A DNA stretch of 14,833 nucleotides from DASYSA01 sp036003885 (GCA_036003885.1 DASYSA010000682.1:1-14833), one strand, 5' to 3'. Positions 1-7,883 are shown, numbered from the stretch's first letter. Notes: generated by a model not told the origin, from the sequence alone. Numbers and translations are program-made.

Positions 1-2
1 AA

Positions 3-557
3 TGCGGTGCCTCGGCACCCGACCATCTTCACTTCCAGGCCTGCTCCCGGGCACTTCTGCCGATCGAGAACACCGTGCGAGGGGGCGACCCGGAAGCCCA
101 CTGCTCGGTCTGCGAAGAGACGGCCGCCAGTGGCCTGGAGGTCTTCACTGTCACCGACGCAGGCCGCAGCGTGATGGTCTTTCGAAGCAGCTACGTAGAC
201 GAACTGGCGCCGTGGGTCTACTCGGCGCTGGCGGAGTTGCCAGTCGCTCAACCGGGCATTGAACCGATGGTGAACCTCATCTGCACGTATGACCGTAGGC
301 AATGGACCGTGTATCTTTTTCCGCGAGCCCGCCACAGGCCCTCCTTTTTCTTTGCTGAAGGCAGCGAGCGCTTGATCGTCAGCCCCGGAGCGATCGATAT
401 GGCGGGGGTGATTGTGGTGCCCGAACGTGAGCACTTCGACAGAATTGGTCCCGACGAGGTGCGAGCCATCTTTTCAGAAGTCAGCTTGAGCGAAGACGAA
501 GTGAACGAGATCACCGGCAGGGTGTGCGCTGGAATGGGCGGCGAGGAGGTTGAGTGA
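3..557 (+). CDS. DUF4922 HIT/GalT-like protein, C-terminal part (5' end outside window)
   Basis: The reading frame is open from the first complete codon at position 3, so the gene begins upstream of the window; the in-frame GTG at 75 is internal. The first visible residues read SAPDHLHFQ (bases 12-38), containing the H-x-H-x-Q signature of the HIT/galactose-1-phosphate uridylyltransferase superfamily. By analogy with GalT, the second His (bases 30-32) would be the nucleotidylated nucleophile. The rest (IVSPGAIDMAGVIVVP and the acidic helical tail) resembles the C-terminal half of DUF4922 proteins, which are related to GDP-L-galactose phosphorylase. A nucleotide-sugar phosphorylase or nucleotidyltransferase activity is therefore an inference; no substrate can be assigned. 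About 184 codons are visible of a family I recall as roughly 300 residues. The stop codon overlaps the GTG start of the SpoIID gene by 4 nt (GTGA), implying translational coupling. Confidence 0.8.
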   Translation, partial: CGASAPDHLHFQACSRALLPIENTVRGGDPEAHCSVCEETAASGLEVFTVTDAGRSVMVFRSSYVDELAPWVYSALAELPVAQPGIEPMVNLICTYDRRQWTVYLFPRARHRPSFFFAEGSERLIVSPGAIDMAGVIVVPEREHFDRIGPDEVRAIFSEVSLSEDEVNEITGRVCAGMGGEEVE

Positions 558-1921
558 TTGCACCTGATACTGAGCCTATCATTACCGTCGGTCTGATGAG
601 CGGCGCGGGATCCTCGAAGGTGGCCCTGGCAGGCCCGTTCGAAACTGCAAACGGCGACCAGGTGCCCGAAGGCCATTACGTCATAAGCCGAGTCGGAAGC
701 GCGGTAAGAGCTGAAGGGCCAACAACCGTTGAAGCTCCCTCACTCTCCTTACGCGCCAGGGATATCGAGTCTTGCAGGGCAACGCTGGACGAGGTGGTCA
801 TCGGCATAGACTTCCACTGGCAGCGCAAGGAGTCCCAGACCTTTCAGGGAACCTTGACCTTTGTCGCCGGCAAGGATGGCATAACCATAATCAACGAGCT
901 TCCGCTCGAGTCATACCTGGTAAGCGTGATTTCGTCCGAGATGAGTGCGTCGTGCCCACCTGAGCTCTTGCGAGCACACGCCATTGTGTCGCGCAGTTGG
1001 CTGCTCGCGCAGTTGTTTGGCGACAGACCGCGTCCGCGGCCTGCGTCGGCAACCGACGACCATGAAATCATTCGCTGGTATGGCAGAGAGAGCCACGCCG
1101 ATTTCGACGTCTGCGCAGACGATCATTGCCAGCGATACCAGGGTATCTCCAAGGCCTTCTCGCGTGCCGCCCTCGACGCTGTCGAGGCGACCCGAGGCAT
1201 CGCGCTGATTTGGGACGAAGAGATCTGCGACGCACGCTATTCGAAAAGCTGCGGTGGGATGACCGAGGTCTATCGGGCGGCATGGGAAGACAAAGACGTG
1301 CCTTACTTGAGTTCGGTGTATGATTTTCCGGGGCGGCCGGCAGAGTTCGCGATGCCGCTCACGGACCACGCCAATGCAGAAGCATGGATCACTTCGTCGC
1401 CGCCGGCATATTGTAATGCGGATGTTGCCGCGTCTGGCGAGCTTCTGGGTCGAATCCTTCCCGGATTCGATCAGGAGACGCGAGACTTCTATCGCTGGGA
1501 GGTTGTCTACTCTCAGGAGGAGATCAGCAAGATTCTGTTTCGCCGCACCGGGATAGACTTTGGGCGGGTGAAGACGCTCCAGGCGCTGTCGCGCGGTGCG
1601 TCCGGCCGAATAACGCGGCTCGAGATCAGCGGCGAAAAGCGGAGTTTGATCATCGGAAAAGAGCTCGAGATACGCCGGTCGCTATCGCGCTCGCATCTGT
1701 ACAGCTCGGCTTTCGTAGTTCGGGCTGAAACCGGCCGCGGCGATAGCTACCCGGACCTCTTTCGGCTGACCGGCGCCGGATGGGGTCACGGCGTCGGGTT
1801 GTGTCAGATAGGCGCGGCGGTAATGTCCGAGCTTGGGCATTCGCATAGGGAGATACTCTATCATTACTTTCGCGGCTCGGAGTTGCGGACTCTGTATCAA
1901 CCGAAGGAGTCATTAAGATGA
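554..1921 (+). CDS. SpoIID/LytB-domain protein lacking a signal peptide
   Basis: 455 residues. The SpoIID core starts near residue 100: LPLESYLVSVISSEM leads into the catalytic-type Glu (E129) followed by a helix ending ARAHAIVSRSW-like (here RAHAIVSRSW). The family's SxSGG loop appears as YSKSCGGMTE (C233), and the C-terminal signature GWGHGVGLCQIGA lies at 409-421. Sporulation SpoIID is a lytic transglycosylase cutting denuded peptidoglycan strands, and LytB-type relatives enhance amidases. This protein has no hydrophobic N-terminus (it begins MIAPDTEPIITVG), so it may act in the cytoplasm or not on wall peptidoglycan at all. The first ~95 residues are a beta-rich region typical of non-sporulating relatives. 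The GTG start is supported by GAGGAGG at 543-549 and by the GTGA overlap with the DUF4922 gene. The stop overlaps the next ATG. From memory, DUF4922-SpoIID neighbours also occur in Bacteroidota; unverified. Confidence 0.87.
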   Translation: MIAPDTEPIITVGLMSGAGSSKVALAGPFETANGDQVPEGHYVISRVGSAVRAEGPTTVEAPSLSLRARDIESCRATLDEVVIGIDFHWQRKESQTFQGTLTFVAGKDGITIINELPLESYLVSVISSEMSASCPPELLRAHAIVSRSWLLAQLFGDRPRPRPASATDDHEIIRWYGRESHADFDVCADDHCQRYQGISKAFSRAALDAVEATRGIALIWDEEICDARYSKSCGGMTEVYRAAWEDKDVPYLSSVYDFPGRPAEFAMPLTDHANAEAWITSSPPAYCNADVAASGELLGRILPGFDQETRDFYRWEVVYSQEEISKILFRRTGIDFGRVKTLQALSRGASGRITRLEISGEKRSLIIGKELEIRRSLSRSHLYSSAFVVRAETGRGDSYPDLFRLTGAGWGHGVGLCQIGAAVMSELGHSHREILYHYFRGSELRTLYQPKESLR

Positions 1922-2787
1922 GACAATTGTGCTGCCTCAACCTGTTTGTCCTCCTGGCGCTGGTTTCGTACAGCCCCTCGTCGAAAGCTGCGGCGGCAGA
2001 CGTCAAGTCACCAGGGAAGTCCCGGAAACTGTCCGGCATTAACACGGAGTACTTGTGCCGGCATTGGGTTCACTCGGTCGAGGAGCAGACGCGAACTGAG
2101 AAGGCCCAGATATACCGACCCTCAGACTTCAAACAATTTCCCGCAAGCCGATTCAGAATGCAGTATATCTTCTACAAGAATGGAGATTGCGAGTGGTATT
2201 ATTTGTCACCGGATGACGCGCATCGTTTCAAGTCGGGAAAGTGGAGAATTGATTCGAACGACAAGAACACTCTTCAGATCGTCAAACGTGATTCGATGGA
2301 GACATATAGAGTCATCGACCTTACGAAGGATATGCTGCGAATTTCCCTCATAAAATCGAAGGAGTCGACACCGAATAGAGTCCAGAAGGAGACGGCCATG
2401 ACCAATGCAAGCGGAACCTTTGAAGTAAAGATGACGCCACAGGCCCCGGACGACAAAGCCGGGAGTTCAGCGGTCGGCAGGATGCTGCTCGACAAAGAGT
2501 TCCATGGAGATCTCGAAGGGACCAGCAAGGGCCAGATGCTGGCCTTCAGCAGCAGCGTCAAGGGTTCGGCCGGTTACGTGGCGATCGAGGAGGTGACGGG
2601 CACGCTGAATGGCCGCAGTGGCACTTTTGTACTTCAACACAGCGCCACGATGACGCGCGGCACACCCCACCTCACTATCACGGTGGTGCCGGACTCCGGC
2701 ACCGGTCAGTTGGCAGGTCTTGCCGGCAAGATGGTGATTGAAATCGCCGAGGGCAAGCATTCGTATAAGTTCGAGTATACGACATGA
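1918..2787 (+). CDS. Secreted lipocalin-like domain fused to DUF3224 domain
   Basis: 289 residues in two parts. Residues 1-27 are a signal peptide (basic start, hydrophobic LFVLLALVSY, AAAA before the likely cleavage). Residues ~45-160 form a lipocalin-like beta-rich module (LCRHWVHS, FYKNGDCEWYY, SGKWRIDSNDKNTLQIV, YRVIDLTKDMLRISL). I see no catalytic motif in it. Residues 161-289 match a complete stand-alone DUF3224 protein, beginning MTNASGTFEVKMTPQ and continuing through the GTLNGRSGTFVLQHSA and LTITVVPDSGTGQLAGLAG blocks. DUF3224 has no established biochemical role. The start ATG at 1918 overlaps the SpoIID stop (ATGA) and has GAAGGAG at 1903-1909, 8 nt away. Met161 has its own strong ribosome-binding site, so a second shorter product is possible. 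The long form would be periplasmic or secreted, the short form cytoplasmic. Confidence 0.82.
   Translation: MRQLCCLNLFVLLALVSYSPSSKAAAADVKSPGKSRKLSGINTEYLCRHWVHSVEEQTRTEKAQIYRPSDFKQFPASRFRMQYIFYKNGDCEWYYLSPDDAHRFKSGKWRIDSNDKNTLQIVKRDSMETYRVIDLTKDMLRISLIKSKESTPNRVQKETAMTNASGTFEVKMTPQAPDDKAGSSAVGRMLLDKEFHGDLEGTSKGQMLAFSSSVKGSAGYVAIEEVTGTLNGRSGTFVLQHSATMTRGTPHLTITVVPDSGTGQLAGLAGKMVIEIAEGKHSYKFEYTT
2384..2391 (+). promoter_or_regulatory. Internal Shine-Dalgarno before Met161 of the DUF3224 fusion
   Basis: AGAAGGAG lies 6 nt upstream of ATG 2398, inside the lipocalin/DUF3224 reading frame and exactly at the domain boundary where free-standing DUF3224 proteins start. It could drive internal initiation of a 129-residue DUF3224 protein, or be a relic of two formerly separate genes. 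Confidence 0.5.
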
Positions 2788-3104
2788 AGTATTACGCTGT
2801 TGCAGAGATCGACGTAATTGACCGTAGCTGGGTTTTGGAGTACGTCAAGAATGTAACCGGCCTTGTTGAAGCATATGGCGGCCGCTATCTGGCTCGTACG
2901 TCTCAGATTGAAAAGTTGGAGGGTGATCGAAGGATTCCTCAGATATTCCTGATCATCGAGTGGCCTTCGCGACACGCTGCAATAGATTTCTATGAGAGCG
3001 AGGAGTACAGACCCTACCGTCAAAGCCGCCTGCAAGGATCCAAAAATGAGTTCGTGCTCGTCGCAGGCGAAGACATTAACAAAGCAGCAGACATTGTCGA
3101 ATAG
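2784..3104 (+). CDS. DUF1330 family protein
   Basis: 106 residues with the DUF1330 pattern of a small ferredoxin-like alpha/beta barrel: an N-terminal strand MKYYAVAEIDV, a helix, the GGRYLAR strand, LIIEWPSRHAAIDFYESEEY, and a closing region with R at YRPYRQSR. The family typically dimerises; its reaction is not established. The ATG overlaps the stop of the DUF3224 fusion gene (ATGA) and I see no strong ribosome-binding site of its own, so it probably depends on translational coupling and is the last gene of the operon. No signal peptide, so cytoplasmic. It ends 6 nt before the convergent DHH gene, and no terminator hairpin is evident between them. Confidence 0.85.
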   Translation: MKYYAVAEIDVIDRSWVLEYVKNVTGLVEAYGGRYLARTSQIEKLEGDRRIPQIFLIIEWPSRHAAIDFYESEEYRPYRQSRLQGSKNEFVLVAGEDINKAADIVE

Positions 3105-3110
3105 AAGGTC

Positions 3111-4067
3111 TCAGGATCTCAATTCGCTGGCGATTGATTGGGCTGTCTCTCTCGCCAGTTCAATCTGATCCGGACGATATGAGATGGCGCAGACAACAGC
3201 ATGGCCTCCCCCATTGTACCGCTCGCATATCGACGCCAGGTTGTGCCTGCGGGGCTGGGGACTCCAGGGATTGAAACCGACCGACACCTTCGACCGGCTG
3301 CTCGACAGACTCACGCCTACGGAATACACACACTCGGGAAACAGGTAGTACGGGATGAACTTGCTGTAGCCTTCTGCATCCTGCGAGCTTAGGTCGAAAT
3401 ACACCACGCCGCCCTCGAGCTTAGCTGCTTGACGAATGGAATCGATCATGCGCAGGTGGCGCTCGAAAAGCGGCCGAAACGCCCGGTCGACCTCCGGGTC
3501 TTCCATAATCTGGCCCAGGGAGTCCGTCTGCATCATCTGAATTATTCTTGCCATCAACCCTTCGTCGCGGCTTGCCTCGATCACCAGCATCAATCTAAGC
3601 GCGGGCTCGTTAAGCTCTACACCGGTCCGCGCATCCCTGTACTGAGCGCCATCGATTACGTCGGCCCAGTAAATCAACTCGGTAAGCTTGCTCTGGTCGA
3701 AGCCGTACTTTGTGGTGGCGGTGTCGGCGATGAACTTCGTGCACGACTTGTAGTTCGGGTCGTAGAACTTGGTAGGAGACTGCTCTGAGTAGAAATGCTT
3801 CTCATCGGCGGCCGAGAGAAAAGCGCTCTGGTGGTGGTCGAACCACCAGGTCACCCTCGACGAGGGGCTGTACTTGAAGTCGACAATGGCGTTCTCCTCG
3901 CCTTGGAATAACTCTTCTTCAATCAGCACCTGATTAGGCTTGTGAGCGAGACCGGTGTAGCCAATCTCGGCATCCGGCCTGACCTTCTCGATAAAGAAAC
4001 GTGAAAACACGGCTGCGGATGCAAACCCATCAAAGCAGTGGTCGTGGTGCAGGACTCTAAGTTTCAT
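3111..4067 (-). CDS. DHH/DHHA1 family phosphoesterase (NrnB-like)
   Basis: 318 residues from ATG 4067. Motif I reads HHDHCFDG (residues 7-14), the second acidic motif is IVDF (D63), the name-giving DHH is at 77-79 (WWFDHH), and ADVIDG (D136/D139) supplies the fourth metal ligand group. The C-terminal DHHA1 nucleic-acid-binding part carries NGGGH (GGGH 286-289). The set of Asp/His residues for a two-manganese phosphodiesterase is complete. Relatives include nanoRNases, cyclic-dinucleotide phosphodiesterases and RecJ; the closest general likeness is the NrnB/oligoribonuclease-type COG, so hydrolysis of short oligonucleotides or signalling nucleotides is inferred. An in-frame GTG at 4106 would add 13 residues. 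I prefer 4067 because family members start just before the HHDH motif, although the AGGAGA at 4082-4087 is rather far from it. Divergent from the AmrS gene. Confidence 0.85.
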   Translation of the reverse strand: MKLRVLHHDHCFDGFASAAVFSRFFIEKVRPDAEIGYTGLAHKPNQVLIEEELFQGEENAIVDFKYSPSSRVTWWFDHHQSAFLSAADEKHFYSEQSPTKFYDPNYKSCTKFIADTATTKYGFDQSKLTELIYWADVIDGAQYRDARTGVELNEPALRLMLVIEASRDEGLMARIIQMMQTDSLGQIMEDPEVDRAFRPLFERHLRMIDSIRQAAKLEGGVVYFDLSSQDAEGYSKFIPYYLFPECVYSVGVSLSSSRSKVSVGFNPWSPQPRRHNLASICERYNGGGHAVVCAISYRPDQIELARETAQSIASELRS

Positions 4068-4142
4068 GGGAGTGTGGCGAGTCTCCTGTGGCGTTCGGCT
4101 GATCACTCAATTTACCATTCCCCAGGCGTTATCGTGAAGCCG

Positions 4143-4229
4143 AAATGCGAAATTCGAAATTCGAAATGCGAAATGCGAAATGCGAAATTCCCAGAATATT
4201 CGAATTTCGCATTTCGAAATTCGCATTTC
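4143..4229. repeat. Heptamer repeat array folding into a 28-bp-arm hairpin
   Basis: Seven head-to-tail heptamers AAAT[G/T]CG run from 4143 to 4191 (the last is degenerate), followed after an 11-nt loop by reverse-complement heptamers (CGAATTT, CGCATTT and variants) to 4229. Bases 4176-4190 pair perfectly with 4202-4216 (15 bp). With two mismatches, the stem extends to 4163-4190 against 4202-4229. It sits in the 218-nt gap between the divergent DHH and AmrS genes, so it is between, or part of, both promoters. The same unit recurs at 7884-7911 and 8098-8132. There is no open reading frame inside it. Confidence 0.9.
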
Positions 4230-4285
4230 ACGTTTCCCCTTGGTAGGATTGAGTTGTCACGAACACTCATCAACTCTACACGACA

Positions 4286-5383
4286 ATGGCCACCACGCTT
4301 AAAGAAGTACTCAAGACCCATACGATCGAAGGCGAACTCTACGAACATCTGGAGGGAGGGAAAGTACGATGCTTCGCCTGCGGCCACCGCTGCGTCATCC
4401 TGAACGGGCTGGATGGAATATGCCGAGTCCGCTTCAATGATGGGGGAAGACTGATGGTGCCCGCGGGTTACGTCGGCGCCATTCAATGCGACCCCACCGA
4501 GAAAAAGCCGTTCTTCCACGCCTATCCGGGATCGCTCGCGCTCACTTTCGGAATGCTCGGATGCGACCTTCACTGCAGCTATTGTCAAAACTGGGTAACC
4601 TCCCAGGCTCTTCGCGACCCCAACGCGATCGCTCCGCCGCTCGGCATGACTCCGGAAGACCTGGTTCGAATCGCACAACGGTACGACGCCCGGCTTGTCG
4701 TCTCCAGTTACAACGAACCGCTCATCACCAGCGAGTGGGCGGTCGAGATTTTTAAGCAGGCCCAGGCAGCAGGGTTTGTGTGCGGATTCGTGTCAAACGG
4801 CAATGCGACACCCGAAGTGCTGGACTACATCAGACCGTTTACGGACCTCTACAAGATAGACCTGAAGAGCTTCGATGACGCGCACTATCGCAAACTGGGC
4901 GGAGTCCTTCAGAACATACTCGACACGATTAGGATGGTGCACGAACGGGGATTCTGGCTCGAGATCGTGACGCTGGTGATACCGGGCTTCAATGACTCGG
5001 CCGACGAGTTGAAGGCTATGGCGGAGTTCATCGCCAGCGTCTCCCCCGAGATCCCGTGGCACGTCACGGCCTTTCATAAGGACTACAAGATGACCGGCCC
5101 GGACAACACGCCGGTTGAAACGTTGATCCGGACGGCGGAGATGGGATACGACACCGGCTTGAAGTTCGTTTACGCCGGCAACATTCCTGGCGCGCTCGGA
5201 AAGTACGAGAACACGTTCTGTCCCGACTGCAAGGGCTTGCTGATTGAGCGAATCGGTTTCCGCGTTGGAAAGAACCGCATTCGCGATGGCAAGTGCCCCG
5301 ATTGCGGCGGAAGCATACCCGGGCGATGGGACGCGACACCAACCCTTCAGAGAAGGTGGGCCCAACCTCTTCGAGTGCTCTGA
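4286..5383 (+). CDS. amrS: AmmeMemoRadiSam-type radical SAM enzyme AmrS
   Basis: 365 residues. The radical SAM cluster motif CDLHCSYC (C93, C97, C100) binds the 4Fe-4S cluster that cleaves S-adenosylmethionine. It is preceded by a small Cys cluster CFACGHRC (C29, C32, C36) and followed by a C-terminal zinc-ribbon-like pair CPDC (C312/C315) and CPDC (C337/C340). The blocks GYVGAIQCDPTEKKPFFH, VVSSYNEPLI, FVSNGN and IDLKSF are characteristic of the AmrS / pyruvate-formate-lyase-activating-like COG1180 group. The AmmeMemoRadiSam system pairs this enzyme with AMMECR1-domain and MEMO-domain proteins; its chemistry is not settled. Neither partner is in this window, so here it is a solo gene. ATG 4286 lacks a clear Shine-Dalgarno. 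It ends 10 nt from the convergent ADOP gene. Confidence 0.9.
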   Translation: MATTLKEVLKTHTIEGELYEHLEGGKVRCFACGHRCVILNGLDGICRVRFNDGGRLMVPAGYVGAIQCDPTEKKPFFHAYPGSLALTFGMLGCDLHCSYCQNWVTSQALRDPNAIAPPLGMTPEDLVRIAQRYDARLVVSSYNEPLITSEWAVEIFKQAQAAGFVCGFVSNGNATPEVLDYIRPFTDLYKIDLKSFDDAHYRKLGGVLQNILDTIRMVHERGFWLEIVTLVIPGFNDSADELKAMAEFIASVSPEIPWHVTAFHKDYKMTGPDNTPVETLIRTAEMGYDTGLKFVYAGNIPGALGKYENTFCPDCKGLLIERIGFRVGKNRIRDGKCPDCGGSIPGRWDATPTLQRRWAQPLRVL

Positions 5384-5393
5384 CATCAGTCCT

Positions 5394-7859
5394 TCATTCG
5401 CATCGAAGGGCCACCATCGGATCGACTTTCATGGCCCGGCGAGCCGGGATGTAACAGGCCAGCAGCGCCACCGCTGCCAGGAACGATGCGACGACAGCAA
5501 ACGTCAAAGGGTCAGTCGCGCTCACACCAAAGAGCAGGTGCTCCATCAACCGCGTCAGGATGAACGCGCCGATGAGCCCAACGCCCATTCCAATCAACGC
5601 GAGTTTCATCCCCTGCCCCACAACGAGCTTAAGCACGTCGCGGCCTTGTGCCCCCAGCGCCATACGGACGCCGATCTCCTGAGTGCGCTGGGCAACGGAG
5701 TAAGACACGACGCCATAGATGCCCGCACTCACCAGGACCAGCGTCAAGAGACCGAACAACGAGAGCAGGAGCGTCTGGAATCGCGGCTGAGCGACGATAT
5801 CCGAGAGTCGCTCGTTCATCGTCTGGATCTTCGGCGCGGGCAGATTCTTATTCAAGGATTTGACTTCTGCATACACGGAGGTAGCCGCAAGGTTGGACGG
5901 CTTCCCGGCAGTTCGCAGAAAAAGTGTCGGTCCCTGCATCGGAAACTGCCAGTAGGGAACGTAGATGTTCGATTCGACCTCCGGGTTCAGACTCAGATCC
6001 CGCACATCCGCCGCCACGCCCACGATGCTCGTCCACTGCGACTGTGTCGTCCAGCGATCAGGCTGCCCAACCTCGTTGGGATTGAGCCGGCCCGGATAAA
6101 TCCGACGGCCGATAGGATCGACGTTCGGGAAATACCGCCTCGCCAGTGACTCGGTGATGATGGCGACACGCGAGGTTTCGAACGCATCACTCTCGGTGAA
6201 GGTCCGCCCTTGCAGCACCGGTATTCCCATCGCACGGAAATAGTCCGGCGTTACGCCCTGGTAGCGCGTGCGGGGATAGTCGTCTTCCGATCCCGACTGG
6301 TGGTCTTCGACGGTAATCTGGATGCCGGCTTTGTCGCTGGCGGCGGCTACCCACTGGAATGAGGGATTATTTTGGAGACGCTCTATCAACTCGCGCAACG
6401 TCACTTGCGGCCGCGTTTCGGTTGGCCTAACCCAGGTCGTGAATCCCGACACGGAGAAATCCAGTTTCGCAGTCAGCAGCTGCTCAGATTGAAAGCCGCG
6501 ATCAACCCTCGTAAGCTGCGCGAAGCTGCGTATCATCAAGCCGGCCCCGATTAACAGCACCAAAGACAACGCGACTTCCGCCACGACCAGGAGGCTGCGC
6601 AGTCTGCTGTGATGCAAGCCCTCAGTCGTTCCCCTGCCGCTATCTTTCAGCGCGGCATTCAGGTCCGGATGCGTAGTTTGCCAGGCCGGCGCGAGACCGA
6701 ACAGCACGCCGGTTACGCAGGCGACCCCCAGCGTGAAGGACAGAGACCGGAGATCCAGGCGGGTCTCGCCGAGTCGCGGGATTCGATCGCTGTTAGATGC
6801 GATGAGCAGGTCGAGGCTCCAGTTCGCCAGGAGCGTGCCCAGGACGCTGCCCGCCAGCGCCAATAGCAAACTCTCCGTGAGCAACTGGCGAATCAATCGC
6901 CACCTGTTCCCGCCCAGCGCGAGACGGATGGCAATCTCCTTCTGCCTGCCCGCGGCGCGCGCCAGCAGCAGATTGGCAACATTCGCACACGCAATCAACA
7001 AGACACACCCTACGACGCCCCATAGAATCAGCAGAGCCGGACGCAGGCTGCTGCCCAACGTTTGTTCGAGCAAAGGGACGATATCGACCTGCGATCCAAG
7101 CAATAATTTTGGGTACTGTTGTTCGATTCGGGCCTGAATAGTGTTCAGCTCGGCCTGCGCCTGCGGCAGTGTGGAGCCCTCCTTGAGCCGCGCAATCACT
7201 GACAACCAGTGCCCCTCGCGACGATCGCTCGGAAGACCGTCCCAGCCCACTGGCAGCCAGATCTCCGTTTGATTGGGATAACGGAAGCCTATGGGCATTA
7301 CGCCCACGATCGTGTAATCGCGTCTGCCAAACGTATCGACAGTCAGCGTTTGGCCTATAGCATTCGGGTCCGCTGCAAACCGGCGCCGCCAGAACTCGTG
7401 ACTGATTAGTGCGGCACGGCTGCCCTGTTTCTGGTCTTCCTCCGGCTGGAACGCACGGCCAACTTCCGGCTTGACCCGCAAGGTAGAGAAGAGACTCGAT
7501 GTGGCGTACGCACACATTACCTTCTCGACCCCGTCACCGCTGACAAGGTTGAATTCGCCGGTGCCCGACCAATAAGCGAGGTCTTCGAAGGAGCTGCTTT
7601 GCTCCCGCCACTCTGCTAAGTTCGGCGGTGTCACCCGTGCCTGCTCGAGCTTTCTGAGCGGGTTGCTTTCCCAGAGCGTCACCAGTCGATCGGGATCGTC
7701 GTATGGAAGAGGACGCAGCAGGATCGTATTGATCACAGTGAAGATCGCGGTGTTTGCGCCGATACCCAGTGCGAGCGTAAGCACGGCCACCGCCGTGAAG
7801 CCGGGATTCTTGCCGAGGAGACGCATGCCGTAGCGCAGATCCTGCCAAAACGATTCCAC
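5394..7859 (-). CDS. ADOP-family duplicated orphan ABC permease (MacB_PCD-FtsX x2)
   Basis: 821 residues. An opening QDLRYGMRLLGKNPGFTAVA is followed by membrane segment 1 (~20-42). Next come a periplasmic MacB_PCD domain (~45-260), a three-helix FtsX block (~275-405), a fifth helix (~424-445), a second MacB_PCD domain (~450-680) and a second FtsX block (~693-815). Both FtsX blocks carry the ExxxRxALG coupling segment (EIAIRLALG and EIGVRMALG), so the gene is an internal duplication. MacB-type permeases are mechanotransmission proteins that do not themselves form a substrate channel. No ATPase gene adjoins it, matching the orphan definition, so any ATPase must act in trans. The GTG start is set by GGGAGG (minus strand, 7867-7872), 7 nt upstream, and by agreement with the usual N-terminus. 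The substrate is unknown. No PadR-type regulator gene is next to it. Confidence 0.92.
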   Translation of the reverse strand: MESFWQDLRYGMRLLGKNPGFTAVAVLTLALGIGANTAIFTVINTILLRPLPYDDPDRLVTLWESNPLRKLEQARVTPPNLAEWREQSSSFEDLAYWSGTGEFNLVSGDGVEKVMCAYATSSLFSTLRVKPEVGRAFQPEEDQKQGSRAALISHEFWRRRFAADPNAIGQTLTVDTFGRRDYTIVGVMPIGFRYPNQTEIWLPVGWDGLPSDRREGHWLSVIARLKEGSTLPQAQAELNTIQARIEQQYPKLLLGSQVDIVPLLEQTLGSSLRPALLILWGVVGCVLLIACANVANLLLARAAGRQKEIAIRLALGGNRWRLIRQLLTESLLLALAGSVLGTLLANWSLDLLIASNSDRIPRLGETRLDLRSLSFTLGVACVTGVLFGLAPAWQTTHPDLNAALKDSGRGTTEGLHHSRLRSLLVVAEVALSLVLLIGAGLMIRSFAQLTRVDRGFQSEQLLTAKLDFSVSGFTTWVRPTETRPQVTLRELIERLQNNPSFQWVAAASDKAGIQITVEDHQSGSEDDYPRTRYQGVTPDYFRAMGIPVLQGRTFTESDAFETSRVAIITESLARRYFPNVDPIGRRIYPGRLNPNEVGQPDRWTTQSQWTSIVGVAADVRDLSLNPEVESNIYVPYWQFPMQGPTLFLRTAGKPSNLAATSVYAEVKSLNKNLPAPKIQTMNERLSDIVAQPRFQTLLLSLFGLLTLVLVSAGIYGVVSYSVAQRTQEIGVRMALGAQGRDVLKLVVGQGMKLALIGMGVGLIGAFILTRLMEHLLFGVSATDPLTFAVVASFLAAVALLACYIPARRAMKVDPMVALRCE

Positions 7860-7866
7860 CGAAAAG

Positions 7867-7872
7867 CCTCCC
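7867..7872 (-). promoter_or_regulatory. Shine-Dalgarno of the ADOP gene
   Basis: GGGAGG on the minus strand, 7 nt before the GTG at 7859. It fixes the non-ATG start of the permease gene. Confidence 0.65.
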
Positions 7873-7883
7873 GTGAAGAATAT

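Noticed and set aside
75..557. GTG at 75 as the start of a complete 160-residue gene
   Set aside because: The same frame is open upstream to the window edge and encodes the diagnostic SAPDHLHFQ motif at 12-38, so the gene is 5'-truncated rather than starting here.
4143..4229. CRISPR array
   Set aside because: Units are contiguous 7-mers with no unique spacers, and no cas genes are present.
5244..6149. 301-residue plus-strand frame across the AmrS/ADOP junction
   Set aside because: It is antisense to ADOP and overlaps the AmrS end; it is rich in Arg, His and Gln, with no domain: a shadow of high-GC coding sequence.
6793..7515. 240-residue minus-strand frame inside ADOP
   Set aside because: Out-of-frame shadow of the permease, with unlikely composition and no ribosome-binding site.
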